The notes under the pieces: generated by a model
Database searches by the model: none
What the model saw: the letters and a program-made list of their open reading frames with translations, nothing else
Told to the model about the DNA's origin: nothing
Position numbers and translations under genes: made by a program
Virus record (IMG/VR): IMGVR_UViG_3300021140_000012
Span: 1-42,323 of that record
Length of the DNA: 42,323 bases
Direction: 5' to 3' (one strand)
From: a virus
Shown here: positions 1 to 6,773 of the stretch, one piece after another
How the letters are laid out: each line of letters opens with the position of its first letter
How positions within the stretch are numbered: position 1 is the first letter of the stretch

Positions 1-13
1 TGACTACAAGGAT

Positions 14-41
14 AGGATACCTCAATCTGGTAGGAAGTAAA
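14..41 (-). promoter_or_regulatory. leftward sigma70-type promoter with stem-loop
   Basis: On the minus strand TTTACT (36-41) and TATCCT (14-19) are 16 bp apart. The -35 box lies in a perfect 9-bp inverted repeat (30-38 with 48-56). It would serve a gene beyond the left edge. Confidence 0.6.
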
Positions 42-52
42 GCCTGAACTTC

Positions 53-205
53 CTACCTCTGCTTCCTTGCAGATTCCTCTGCAGCAAGTATCATGGTGGA
101 GTAGAATCCATTGATACCATATACCATTTTCTCCAGCACATTAATAGTGATATGAGGATTCCAACAAGAACCTAGTACCAATACAGCAGCGAATAACCTT
201 GTCAT
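53..205 (-). CDS. small putative lipoprotein
   Basis: This is a 50-residue protein starting MTRLFAAVLVLGSCWN. The short hydrophobic leader ends in a lipobox-like LGSC, so Cys14 would be lipidated after signal peptidase II cleavage and the protein would sit in a membrane facing the periplasm. The mature part is about 37 residues with no recognised domain. Its stop codon lies in the inverted repeat that carries the next leftward promoter. No strong ribosome-binding site is seen ahead of the ATG, so the start is only fairly sure. Small phage lipoproteins of this kind may act in lysis or superinfection control, but nothing here shows which. Confidence 0.55.
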   Translation of the reverse strand: MTRLFAAVLVLGSCWNPHITINVLEKMVYGINGFYSTMILAAEESARKQR

Positions 206-307
206 AAAATTTCTATATTATGAATTGTGACGAAACCTAAGTCATTGAATAATATACTTAATGCAGAGCTTTCTGTTGAAGCATATACATTAGAAGTGAA
301 TGTACCT

Positions 308-502
308 TCAAACAGATCGGTATACGTTATTCTGTAATTGTTCATTCTGTAATTGTTCACTGATTTGGTTTATAATGGAACGCTTTTGGTCTGGAGAGAT
401 TGATTGGATTGACATTCTATTGAAGACTTCATAGAAGATTTCAATTGGAGATTTGTTATCGGGGATTACGAAATAATTGATATTGTTAATAGATACAAAC
501 AT
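308..502 (-). CDS. hypothetical protein, 64 aa
   Basis: The start at 500-502 is chosen because GGAGGTG lies just ahead of this ATG and directly after the terminator hairpin at 512-538. The protein starts MFVSINNINYFVIPDNKSP and has no recognised domain. Its C-terminal end contains a duplicated QLQNEQLQNN stretch that comes from a 15-bp tandem repeat in the DNA. It follows the AAA+ ATPase gene but is separated from it by the hairpin, so it may be expressed by read-through. Confidence 0.6.
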   Translation of the reverse strand: MFVSINNINYFVIPDNKSPIEIFYEVFNRMSIQSISPDQKRSIINQISEQLQNEQLQNNVYRSV

Positions 503-511
503 GACACCTCC

Positions 512-538
512 AGAAAAAGGGGAATCAAAAGATTCCCC
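512..538 (-). terminator. rho-independent terminator, leftward
   Basis: On the minus strand an 8-bp GGGGAATC/GATTCCCC stem with a TTTT loop is followed by TTTTTC. It lies between the AAA+ gene stop and the ribosome-binding site of the next gene. Confidence 0.75.
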
Positions 539-555
539 ATAGAAACAATTTGTAT

Positions 556-1539
556 TTATTTCATACAAACTGCCCGAACAAGTTTTTCCCAATTAGAAGG
601 ATTTGCCTTGAACAACGCAGATACCTTTTCTACCATTCTTAATGAAAGTTCAGTAAAAGATTCCTTGTGCTGTTCAATATAATCCATGATTTGGGTTTCT
701 TCAGCCTTGGAGAAACCTTTATCGCGCAACATACCAGCGTTAACAGTTTGTTTGATTTTGATCAAATATTCTCTGCGAGTTTTGATCTTCATATCCAATA
801 CTAACGAACGGGATTCCAATGCTGACAAATGAGGAGCATTCTTATTGCCAGAAGCGATTAATTCGCGGATAGGTAGATTAGTCAGGAATATAATTGACCC
901 TTCATAATCAAAATATCGCGGAATAGTTTCACCGTCTTCATCAAGAAATTCCTTTTCTGATCCCCAACCAATCCTACGGACAGGTTTTAATTCCAATGCA
1001 GCTTTCAAAATATTTAAGGCAGTTTCGTCAGAAAATATAGCATCACAATCATCAATAACGATTGTCATACCAGAATGACGATTTTCCCAAAGCATACGGA
1101 ATAAGTGAGTTGCACGCAAGTATCCTTTATGGATGGTGAAGTTATATTCCGATCCATAATTGATGTCAGTCAATACCTTATTGACAGTATGTGACTTTCC
1201 AATACCAGCAGCACCAGCGATAATCAACGAGTTTACAGTATTGGATGCCACAGAAGATACCAACGCTTCCATAGATTCATAGGTATCAGCAATACGAATT
1301 GAGATTTCCTCATCAGTTTCAGTAATGGTTTGAACTTCTACTTTGGTAGGGAAATGATATACTCCACGGGATTCCCTGTTAGATTCTACAATAAACCATT
1401 GCGGGTATGAGATACCTTTTGCCGCTACAACCTGGTCGATTTGCTTTGAAGTGATAGTGGTAGACAAATCCGGGAAAACTTCCAGCGCAGTGTCAACGAA
1501 TGCACGACGATTTGGAGACAGAATATTATAATCAAACAT
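556..1539 (-). CDS. AAA+ ATPase, paralogue of the MoxR/CobS-like ATPase
   Basis: This 327-residue protein has Walker A GAAGIGKS (about 109-116), Walker B TIVIDDCD (about 159-166) and a polar TNLP segment near 220 that fits sensor 1. The first 65 residues (with SKQIDQVV and ISYPQWF) resemble the N-terminus of the 385-residue ATPase at 4194-5351 (RKEIDELY, VSYPYWL), so both share a small N-terminal domain ahead of the ATPase core. The ATG at 1537-1539 follows GAGGTGATAT. It has its own promoter (1575-1603). Proteins of this type occur in T4-like phages with no firm role. A nucleic-acid or protein remodelling job is inferred only from the fold. Confidence 0.85.
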   Translation of the reverse strand: MFDYNILSPNRRAFVDTALEVFPDLSTTITSKQIDQVVAAKGISYPQWFIVESNRESRGVYHFPTKVEVQTITETDEEISIRIADTYESMEALVSSVASNTVNSLIIAGAAGIGKSHTVNKVLTDINYGSEYNFTIHKGYLRATHLFRMLWENRHSGMTIVIDDCDAIFSDETALNILKAALELKPVRRIGWGSEKEFLDEDGETIPRYFDYEGSIIFLTNLPIRELIASGNKNAPHLSALESRSLVLDMKIKTRREYLIKIKQTVNAGMLRDKGFSKAEETQIMDYIEQHKESFTELSLRMVEKVSALFKANPSNWEKLVRAVCMK

Positions 1540-1574
1540 ATATCACCTCAGTTACTTTTTTGTTCAATAGGGAT

Positions 1575-1603
1575 AGTCTACTTGGAGAGAATCAGGAAGT
1601 AAA
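1575..1603 (-). promoter_or_regulatory. leftward sigma70-type promoter for the AAA+ gene
   Basis: Minus-strand TTTACT (1598-1603) and TAGACT (1575-1580) are 17 bp apart. The -35 box overlaps a small stem-loop (AAGTA 1597-1601 with TACTT 1607-1611) and abuts the stop codon of the gene upstream. Confidence 0.75.
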
Positions 1604-1605
1604 GG

Positions 1606-1794
1606 CTACTTGGTATTGATTGAGCAGAAGGTATCAATGGACTTCTTCAGTTGATCGCAGGTATCCAGGTCAATGCCAGTATCACAATGAATGCCATAAC
1701 CATCAGACCAGTGACCGTCAATCACATATTGCACATCAGCGATCATTTTGATCAGATCATCACGAGAGATAGAGTCAAGATTGATTTTTGCCAT
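1606..1794 (-). CDS. hypothetical protein, 62 aa
   Basis: The protein starts MAKINLDSISRDDLIKMIADVQYVIDGHWSDGYGIHCDTG. The ATG at 1792-1794 is chosen because GGAG lies 7 bases ahead; an upstream in-frame extension has no such site. No domain is recognised. It is acidic, with three cysteines. It is transcribed leftward from the promoter at 1831-1858, and its stop codon lies in the next promoter cassette. Confidence 0.65.
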   Translation of the reverse strand: MAKINLDSISRDDLIKMIADVQYVIDGHWSDGYGIHCDTGIDLDTCDQLKKSIDTFCSINTK

Positions 1795-1830
1795 TTTCAT
1801 TCTCCAGGTGTTTTTGCTTTCAGTAGGGAT

Positions 1831-1858
1831 AGTATACCTCAAGAGAGCAGGAAGTAAA
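1831..1858 (-). promoter_or_regulatory. leftward sigma70-type promoter with stem-loop
   Basis: Minus-strand TTTACT (1853-1858) and TATACT (1831-1836) are 16 bp apart. The -35 overlaps one arm of a 7-bp inverted repeat AGGAAGT (1849-1855) / ACTTCCT (1871-1877). Confidence 0.7.
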
Positions 1859-1951
1859 GCTGGAGGGTGAACTTCCTTTTTATAAACTTCCTGATAGATG
1901 TTATGGGTTGGTGCGAAACAGGCGCTATGGAATGGTCGTATGACCATACAA

Positions 1952-1971
1952 GGGGATGTAAAAACATCCCC
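1952..1971 (-). terminator. G/C-clamped hairpin, probable leftward terminator
   Basis: An 8-bp stem GGGGATGT/ACATCCCC with a 4-base loop; on the minus strand it is followed by CTTGTA, a weak U-tract. It is the same design as the hairpins at 512-538, 2046-2064 and 2125-2143. Confidence 0.45.
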
Positions 1972-2007
1972 GAATAGAATAGCCATATGGGGTCATATGA
2001 CTCCCAA

Positions 2008-2156
2008 TACTTATGCGTTTTCAAATTACTTATGCGATTTCAGAAGGGGAACATAAAGTTCCCCGATTACTTATGCGTTTTCAAATTACTTATGCGTTTT
2101 CAAATTACTTATGCGTTTTCAGAAGGGGAACATAAAGTTCCCCGATTACTTATGCG
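2008..2156. repeat. iteron-like direct repeats with interspersed hairpins
   Basis: TACTTATGCG followed by TTTTC-like sequence occurs six times, starting at 2008, 2027, 2068, 2087, 2106 and 2147. The steps are 19, 41, 19, 19 and 41 bp. Each 41-bp step holds a 7-bp GGGGAAC/GTTCCCC hairpin (2046-2064 and 2125-2143). The second copy has GCGA in place of GCGT. The regular 19-bp phase fits a multi-site binding array for a protein such as an origin-binding factor, though simple tandem duplication is also possible. Confidence 0.8.
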
Positions 2157-2298
2157 TTTTATCTCCGAATTTACCAGGTCTTGTACCCTAGCGAATTTAG
2201 ATAATTGAGCAATGTCGATAATATGGTAAGTTATAATCGGTACCACAGGCACAAGATTCAATCCGTGCGTCAATGGAAGGTCAAATGGATCACCAAAA
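2109..2298 (-). pseudogene. fragment of a gene homologous to the gene at the right edge
   Basis: On the minus strand, FGDPFDLPLTHGLNLV is followed by about 46 more in-frame residues to a stop at 2109. There is no proper start; the 5' part is replaced by the end of the zinc-ribbon gene. DNA at 2250-2298 matches the reverse complement of 42275-42323 at 48 of 49 positions, and the latter encodes FGNPFDLPLTHGLNLV inside an intact reading frame. This is therefore a 3' remnant of a duplicated gene; its last codons run into the iteron repeats. Confidence 0.75.
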
Positions 2299-2559
2299 GT
2301 CTTCAAGGGTAAGTGAAGAAGATTCAACATTAGAAGGTTTAGGTTTATCAAAACAACGAATACAAATACTCCTCAATTGTTCTGGAAACTTTTTCTTCGA
2401 CCTACTTTCAAAATAGAAATCCACTTTAGGGTGATATTGTTTACAAGAAGGGCAATACTTAACGTCCAAAGATAAACCCGAATATAAATTCGGAATAAGT
2501 TTATCAGTTACAGTTTTACGCCAAATTACTGGAACTACTGAAGTACGAAAAAATTTCAT
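2290..2559 (-). CDS. small zinc-ribbon protein
   Basis: This 89-residue protein begins MKFFRTSVVPVIWRKTVTDK. It has a CPSC pair and a later CIRC pair about 27 residues on, which fits a four-cysteine zinc ribbon with an aromatic DFYFESRSKKK linker. Such ribbons occur in phage homing-endonuclease partners and small DNA-binding proteins. It follows the HNH gene leftward with a short gap, so the two are probably one transcript. The ATG at 2557-2559 is preferred to a TTG nine codons upstream. Its stop falls where the duplicated gene fragment begins, so the C-terminus may have been altered by that rearrangement. Confidence 0.6.
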   Translation of the reverse strand: MKFFRTSVVPVIWRKTVTDKLIPNLYSGLSLDVKYCPSCKQYHPKVDFYFESRSKKKFPEQLRSICIRCFDKPKPSNVESSSLTLEDFW

Positions 2560-2589
2560 AATATAAATCTCACTGAGATATTTCAATAA

Positions 2590-3021
2590 TTATAAACGCG
2601 AAGCTTTATGAATTTGATACTTATTCTGATTTTCTTTTGTTGATACCCATTCCAAATTGTTAATATTAAAATTCATAATGTCGTGGTCTATGTGGTTTAC
2701 TTGGTATCTCTCTGCGTGAGAGACAAACCTTAACAAAATATTTCTATCTGTTTCTGAAATACTATCCCAATCTACAGACTGTAATTCTTCCGGTATAGGA
2801 GGGGTTTTCCAAGTTTCACAAACTAATCTATGCACCGACTTAGTTTTACTTTTTCCATTAATTGACAAACCAATCTTAGGGTATGGGTTATATTTATCTT
2901 CAGTAAAATTTACTTTAAGTGGTTTTAAAGTTCCTCTTTTCTTAGAAAGAAAATCTCCAGATTCACTAACATAATAATCATTTAGTTCTTCACCATCACA
3001 AATTACTTTCTTATATTTCAT
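2590..3021 (-). CDS. HNH homing endonuclease with NUMOD4-like N-terminus
   Basis: This 143-residue protein begins with a NUMOD4-type segment (YYVSESGDFLSKKRG ... LKVN, then IGLSINGKSKTKSVHRLV) and ends with an HNH core: VNHIDHDIMNFNINNLEWVSTKENQ. The H-H pair is HIDHD and the NNLEW motif completes the fold. Such enzymes cut DNA at a target site and spread their own gene. It is free-standing; no intron boundaries are seen around it. It has its own promoter (3055-3083) and starts at 3019-3021 behind a short GAG box. Confidence 0.88.
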   Translation of the reverse strand: MKYKKVICDGEELNDYYVSESGDFLSKKRGTLKPLKVNFTEDKYNPYPKIGLSINGKSKTKSVHRLVCETWKTPPIPEELQSVDWDSISETDRNILLRFVSHAERYQVNHIDHDIMNFNINNLEWVSTKENQNKYQIHKASRL

Positions 3022-3054
3022 ATATAACTCTCGATAATTTAGGGCAGAAAATAT

Positions 3055-3083
3055 ATCTTACCGCAAGACTCAAAAAAAGTAAA
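3055..3083 (-). promoter_or_regulatory. leftward sigma70-type promoter for the HNH gene
   Basis: Minus-strand TTTACT (3078-3083) and TAAGAT (3055-3060) are 17 bp apart. It sits just downstream of the terminator at 3105-3132, a stem-loop-plus-promoter arrangement. Confidence 0.75.
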
Positions 3084-3104
3084 GGGTTTTTTACGCCAGA
3101 CAAT

Positions 3105-3132
3105 AAAAAAGGGATGAAGCCATCCCTTTTTC
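3105..3132 (-). terminator. rho-independent terminator
   Basis: The stem AAAGGGATG/CATCCCTTT with a 4-base loop has T-runs on both sides, so it can act in both directions. It follows the stop of the 331-residue gene on the minus strand. Confidence 0.85.
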
Positions 3133-3140
3133 AGTATTTG

Positions 3141-4136
3141 TTACATTTTTGGTAACTTCTTTTTCGGTTTGATAATTTCTCCAGAACCTTTTATTGGAGA
3201 ACCTACTCTAGAAGCATACTTAAACCGCATTTTAGCAAAATCGCCATGATCTGCATGATTAAAAATAATAGAATTACCAGAAACTCTGTGCGATATTTTA
3301 GAATGATCGCCTAATAAATGATCAAAATGCGAAGAATCTTTATGTTCCGTACCAACATTCTCTCCTTCTCCACCACTAGTAACCATTGATACTGGATGAG
3401 AAGCATTCAACCTTAATACTTCTTTTCTGAGAAAATGTGTTTTGTTTTCTGGATTTTCGTCAAAATGTTTTTGCAATCCTTCGGCGTGAGCAGAAACAGA
3501 ACTTTTTAAAAATTCCCCACCACGCTTTTGTATGTCTTTATACTGTGGGTGAGATTTCATTAGCTTTTCTTTTTCCGCTTGACTTTTTCCAGAAATACCA
3601 TAAGCATTATGTAAATTATTATGAAACTCTGAGTAATCCGAACCAGAATCTACACCACTATACCTCTTCAAAGTACCCAAACCAGGGTTTGATACTGGAA
3701 CCTGTTTCCCTTTTTTAGCTGACGCCTTCAAACTTAATCCATGACGAGATTTTTCGCCTTTCTCGTCGTCAAAATTTAATAACAAATCAGACGGGTTGTC
3801 TGATTGATGTTCGCCTATTTCTCCGGCTTTTGAAGTTCTAGTAATACTTGAAAGTTTTCTACCAGAATCTAAATGTGGTTGAATAATATGTTTCTTAATA
3901 TGTTCTGCTGCATGAGCAGCTCTTTTTTTAGCGTGCTCATATTCTTCATCAGAAATATGTTGCCTTAATATATCATGTTCTGCTTCATATCCAGGGGATG
4001 AATGACTTCCACCGTTCAATATATGATGAACTAGGTTTTCGTGCATTTTACCCCTAATATCACTTATATTTACAGTATCTTTTTTGTCTTCATAAGAAGA
4101 TTTTTTCTCTTCTAGGTATTGAATAAATCTTAACAT
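3141..4136 (-). CDS. 331-aa protein, possible PD-(D/E)XK nuclease-like or virion protein
   Basis: The protein starts MLRFIQYLEEKK and is rich in His, Lys and Ser. The stretch NPSDLLLNFDDEK then HGLSLKASAKKGK (about 115-145) has a D...(S/G)LSLKA pattern that recalls the D-x(n)-E-x-K active site of restriction-endonuclease-like folds, though the usual Glu is Ser here. A second block, GSDYSEFHNNLHNAYGISG, follows. The C-terminus is basic (IIKPKKKLPKM). A T4-type late promoter box (4165-4172) lies 29 bases ahead of the ATG and AGGAG precedes it, so late expression and virion packaging are possible. The function is not known. Confidence 0.6.
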   Translation of the reverse strand: MLRFIQYLEEKKSSYEDKKDTVNISDIRGKMHENLVHHILNGGSHSSPGYEAEHDILRQHISDEEYEHAKKRAAHAAEHIKKHIIQPHLDSGRKLSSITRTSKAGEIGEHQSDNPSDLLLNFDDEKGEKSRHGLSLKASAKKGKQVPVSNPGLGTLKRYSGVDSGSDYSEFHNNLHNAYGISGKSQAEKEKLMKSHPQYKDIQKRGGEFLKSSVSAHAEGLQKHFDENPENKTHFLRKEVLRLNASHPVSMVTSGGEGENVGTEHKDSSHFDHLLGDHSKISHRVSGNSIIFNHADHGDFAKMRFKYASRVGSPIKGSGEIIKPKKKLPKM

Positions 4137-4164
4137 AAACTCCTCGGAAAATATAATTTTTAAG

Positions 4165-4172
4165 TATTTATA
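4165..4172 (-). promoter_or_regulatory. T4-type late promoter box
   Basis: Minus-strand TATAAATA, the consensus of T4 late promoters, lies in the loop of an imperfect CCTCGGAA/TTCCGAGG inverted repeat (4141-4182) and about 30 bases ahead of the 331-residue gene. Confidence 0.55.
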
Positions 4173-4193
4173 ATTCCGAGGGGTTTAATCAAA

Positions 4194-5351
4194 TTAAAAA
4201 GCTATATCATCTGGCATTGGGTGAATTTTTTCTTCACCAACAACATTACCGTCAGCGTCAAAACTCACTCCAGAATCTATTTTTGTATACAGATCCAAAA
4301 AACTTTCTTTGACATGGGTTTCATACCTTGAACAGCACAGTTCAATCGCCTTCAATTTATTCTTAAATATGTTATACGTTTCTGCAATATGTACCAAACG
4401 TCTGGTTGAAATAATTTCATCAACACCACCGTTCTGATAAGTCTTACGAATAACATTCGCCCAACGTACCAACTTATCAATAAAGTCAGAATCTTCTAAA
4501 TGATGTGAGAGAATTTTTGTTTCTACTTTTTCAGTAGGAAAAGGTTGTTCCAGAGTAATAACGAACCGTTCAAGAAAAGCAGAATCAAGAATCTGAGATA
4601 AGAATTTACCAGTTTCGTCTCCATAGCCTTTTGAGTTGGCTGTAACAATTACATTGAAACCTTCTTTCGCTTGAATGAACTTTTTGGTTTTTGGATTATA
4701 AAATCCTCTACCTTCAAGAATACCATTCAAAATAAGAATATTATTTGGATTTGAACGATCGATTTCGTCAAGCAGTAATACATATCCGTTTTCTAAACAT
4801 TCAATAACGGGACCATCATTATAAACAATATTACCATCAACCAAACTTGGTCCGCCAATTAAGTCTACGGAATCAGTTTCAACAGAGAAATTTACACGAA
4901 CACATTCACGCTTTAGTTCTGCACAAATTTGTTCAACCAAGAAAGTTTTCCCAATACCAGAAAGTCCAGAAATAAAGATAGGAAAGAACTTTTTTGATTT
5001 AATAATATTCTTCAGGTCTGTATAGAAACCGAACTTTTCAAAATTGGGATCTTTTTGAGGTATTAAAGAAGTAGAATCTTTCATTTCATGAACTTGTTTT
5101 TTCATTGGTACTACATTTTCAATTACTGGATTTAGGTTTGGCATAATAACTTCGGCGATATCATCAGTAGAAGGAACTTTAAACTTACCCCAAGCAACCT
5201 TATACGGTTCTTTGGTTAACCAATAAGGATAAGAAACATTGGGTTTGTTTTCTGAATAAAGTTCGTCAATTTCTTTACGAGAAATTACATAATCTTTACC
5301 GAACTTGGATTCAATAATAGAAACGAACGACTTTTCTGCTTCTGTAAACAT
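4194..5351 (-). CDS. MoxR/CobS-like AAA+ ATPase
   Basis: This 385-residue protein has Walker A GLSGIGKT (129-136), Walker B VLLLDEID (191-198), sensor-1 VIVTANS (234-240) and an arginine finger region SAFLERF (258-263). This is the MoxR/CobS class of AAA+ proteins, which work with a VWA-domain partner to remodel proteins or insert metals. The VWA partner is encoded across the divergent promoter at 6832-8976. The N-terminal 60 residues (RKEIDELYSENKPNVSYPYWL) resemble those of the ATPase at 556-1539. T4-like phages often carry this pair under the name CobS/CobT; the phage substrate is not known, and cobalamin synthesis is unlikely. Confidence 0.88.
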   Translation of the reverse strand: MFTEAEKSFVSIIESKFGKDYVISRKEIDELYSENKPNVSYPYWLTKEPYKVAWGKFKVPSTDDIAEVIMPNLNPVIENVVPMKKQVHEMKDSTSLIPQKDPNFEKFGFYTDLKNIIKSKKFFPIFISGLSGIGKTFLVEQICAELKRECVRVNFSVETDSVDLIGGPSLVDGNIVYNDGPVIECLENGYVLLLDEIDRSNPNNILILNGILEGRGFYNPKTKKFIQAKEGFNVIVTANSKGYGDETGKFLSQILDSAFLERFVITLEQPFPTEKVETKILSHHLEDSDFIDKLVRWANVIRKTYQNGGVDEIISTRRLVHIAETYNIFKNKLKAIELCCSRYETHVKESFLDLYTKIDSGVSFDADGNVVGEEKIHPMPDDIAF

Positions 5352-5383
5352 GATAAAAATCTCAAAAATTTAATAGAGACTAT

Positions 5384-5412
5384 AGTCTAGCGCAAGACTT
5401 CAAAAAAGTAAA
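5384..5412 (-). promoter_or_regulatory. leftward sigma70-type promoter for the MoxR/CobS-like gene
   Basis: Minus-strand TTTACT (5407-5412) and TAGACT (5384-5389) are 17 bp apart. The -35 lies directly in the T-rich tail of the hairpin at 5410-5437. Confidence 0.78.
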
Positions 5413-5437
5413 GCGGGGATTTACTCCGCTTTTTTTG
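5410..5437 (-). terminator. terminator overlapping the next promoter
   Basis: The stem AAAGCGG/CCGCTTT is followed on the minus strand by ACTTTTTT; this tail is also the -35 region of the next promoter. It ends the transcript of the gene at 5458-6081 and starts the next one, the classic layout of a promoter/stem-loop cassette. Confidence 0.78.
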
Positions 5438-5457
5438 TTAAAAAAATATCAACTACA

Positions 5458-6081
5458 CTACCATTTTGGCATACGTTTTTTTACAAGCGTTTTATCAGAC
5501 GATTCGCTTACATCTTCAGACTTAATCTTAGCTTTTCTTGGAACCTTACTTGTAGGAATACAATTTGGAACCGTTTTACCACCTTTTTCTTTCATACCTA
5601 ATTGCACATAACCTTTCCAGCAAGCCTCATCCATATCTTCTCTCATTTCTGCACAAAGATAATCAGAAATGGTCTGCATATAATCTTTTGCTAGAGTTAG
5701 TTTTGATTGAACCCATTCTGGCATATTAGTGTTATCATCCAACAGTTCAGCAATTCTTTCTGCGTGCATCGTAATGATATGCAGATCATTCTTCGCCATT
5801 TCACCCTCATAATCGTATTCTTTTGGGTCTTTGGATTCTTGTACTGGCTTACTCAATTTTGAAATTACCTTTTTAATATTCTTATCTCTTTTATCAAGTT
5901 TTTGATTTGCATCAGCATATTCTTTATTAGACATATCCTTACCTTTCTTGATAAGATTTCCTGAATCTTCTATGTTTTTATTGATCGCTTTTTTGACATA
6001 AGAAGATTTAACAGAATTAGAAATTTCGTCGAGGTTTTCTTTACTGCCTAATGCACTTTTTAATCTGTTTAATTCTGTCAT
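5458..6081 (-). CDS. T4-like phage virion/prohead-associated protein (conserved)
   Basis: This is a 207-residue protein. The first 90 residues are lysine-rich and helical. The middle part EYDYEGEMAKNDLHIITMHAERIAELLDDNTNMPEWVQSKLTLAKDYMQTISDYL matches a block that recurs in T4-like and cyanophage virion proteins, and is followed by WKGYVQLGMKEKGGKTVPNCIP. The tail is basic. The ATG at 6079-6081 is chosen over a TTG five codons upstream because GGAG lies 10 bases ahead. A late promoter box at 6104-6111 supports late, structural-type expression. I recognise the block from memory and cannot assign a precise role. Confidence 0.65.
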   Translation of the reverse strand: MTELNRLKSALGSKENLDEISNSVKSSYVKKAINKNIEDSGNLIKKGKDMSNKEYADANQKLDKRDKNIKKVISKLSKPVQESKDPKEYDYEGEMAKNDLHIITMHAERIAELLDDNTNMPEWVQSKLTLAKDYMQTISDYLCAEMREDMDEACWKGYVQLGMKEKGGKTVPNCIPTSKVPRKAKIKSEDVSESSDKTLVKKRMPKW

Positions 6082-6103
6082 GACATTATTCTCCAAATAG
6101 AAT

Positions 6104-6111
6104 TATTTATA
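6104..6111 (-). promoter_or_regulatory. T4-type late promoter box
   Basis: Minus-strand TATAAATA lies about 23-30 bases ahead of the gene at 5458-6081 and overlaps the stop codon of the membrane protein gene. Confidence 0.55.
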
Positions 6112-6319
6112 ATAAACTAACTAACAAAGCAAATCCGCCAAATATAATTGTCAAGAATATAAATACAACCAAAAACATTTCAATTACGGATACTGCAAAT
6201 TCGCCTTTAAATAATTCTTCTAGTATATTATTGACAAACGGGATAAAAAATGTTAACATTAATATTCCCATTAATATGAGAAATACTACCGATGTAGCGA
6301 TAATTAAAACGGGTAACAT
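6107..6319 (-). CDS. small integral membrane protein, 70 aa
   Basis: Two hydrophobic helices fill most of the protein (about 2-30 and 43-70), with a short ILEELFKGEF loop between them. The ATG is preceded by GGAGAATAAC. No family is recognised. It lies between the cupin and the virion-type gene in a leftward cluster, with about 10 bases to each neighbour. It may be a small holin-like or membrane accessory protein, but there is no direct sign of that. Confidence 0.7.
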   Translation of the reverse strand: MLPVLIIATSVVFLILMGILMLTFFIPFVNNILEELFKGEFAVSVIEMFLVVFIFLTIIFGGFALLVSLL

Positions 6320-6328
6320 GTTATTCTC

Positions 6329-6667
6329 CTAAACGTAATAAGATTCCCAAACATTTCCTTCAGAAAAAAATCTGATCACCTTCAATGGAGATTCCCCGTC
6401 ATATTCAAACTTATGGATCACTTTTGGTCCTATTTGAATATAATCTCCCGGAGAACAATTAAAAACATTACCATCAATTATAAATGTTGCATTTCCTTCT
6501 AGAATAAACCTGCTCTCATGATCTAAATGATAATGATTAGGAATTGATAAAGGCGTAGATGCTTCGAAAATATCAGAACGAAAAAACTCCTTATGTAAAG
6601 AAGCAATAAATTCATCAACAAATGCTTGATCGCTCAAATCAATATGACGAATGGAATAAGTTAACAT
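6329..6667 (-). CDS. cupin-fold protein (possible metal-dependent dioxygenase-like)
   Basis: This 112-residue protein has a single cupin barrel: HYHLDHESRFILEG (about 46-59) gives the H-x-H...E cupin motif 1 and GPKVIHKFEYDG (about 80-91) the motif 2 histidine. This spacing resembles acireductone-dioxygenase-like and sugar-binding cupins. A metal site is likely, but the substrate is not known. Phages rarely need acireductone chemistry, so a small-molecule or sugar-related role is equally likely. It is the first leftward gene after the divergent promoter (6731-6759), with a weak late-type box at 6691-6698. Confidence 0.78.
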   Translation of the reverse strand: MLTYSIRHIDLSDQAFVDEFIASLHKEFFRSDIFEASTPLSIPNHYHLDHESRFILEGNATFIIDGNVFNCSPGDYIQIGPKVIHKFEYDGESPLKVIRFFSEGNVWESYYV

Positions 6668-6690
6668 TTATAAGAACTTCTAAAATAGAA

Positions 6691-6698
6691 TATTTATC
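6691..6698 (-). promoter_or_regulatory. weak late-type promoter box
   Basis: Minus-strand GATAAATA differs from TATAAATA at one base and is about 25 bases ahead of the cupin gene. Confidence 0.3.
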
Positions 6699-6730
6699 TA
6701 AATTCTATAGTTCAACCGGGGTACATACTC

Positions 6731-6759
6731 ATTCTATTTTTAAAAAAATAAAAAGTAAA
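6731..6759 (-). promoter_or_regulatory. leftward promoter of the divergent pair
   Basis: Minus-strand TTTACT (6754-6759) and TAGAAT (6731-6736) are 17 bp apart. Its -35 lies in one arm of the inverted repeat AAAAAGTAAAG/CTTTACTTTTT (6751-6783 region). Confidence 0.75.
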
Positions 6760-6773
6760 GCTTTATTTTTCAC

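Larger units (their letters stand above)
1860..2290. other. gene-poor region with hairpins and short direct repeats
   Basis: No intact gene is seen. From left to right it holds an inverted repeat ATGGTC/GACCAT (1932-1947), an 8-bp GGGGATGT hairpin (1952-1971), a GTCATATGAC palindrome (1992-2001), six copies of TACTTATGCG with two GGGGAAC hairpins (2008-2156), and the remnant of a gene (2109-2298). It could be a replication origin, a recombination hot spot or a termination block. Confidence 0.6.

Noticed and set aside
2008-2156. CRISPR array
   Set aside because: The repeats are only about 10-17 bases, spacers are identical hairpins or absent, and no cas genes are near.
1987-2208. Rightward open frame over the repeats
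   Set aside because: Its sequence simply translates the repeats (YLCVFKLLMRF motifs), with no start signal.
2590-3021. Group I intron around the HNH gene
   Set aside because: No split gene, intron core or splice-like junctions are seen; it is free-standing.
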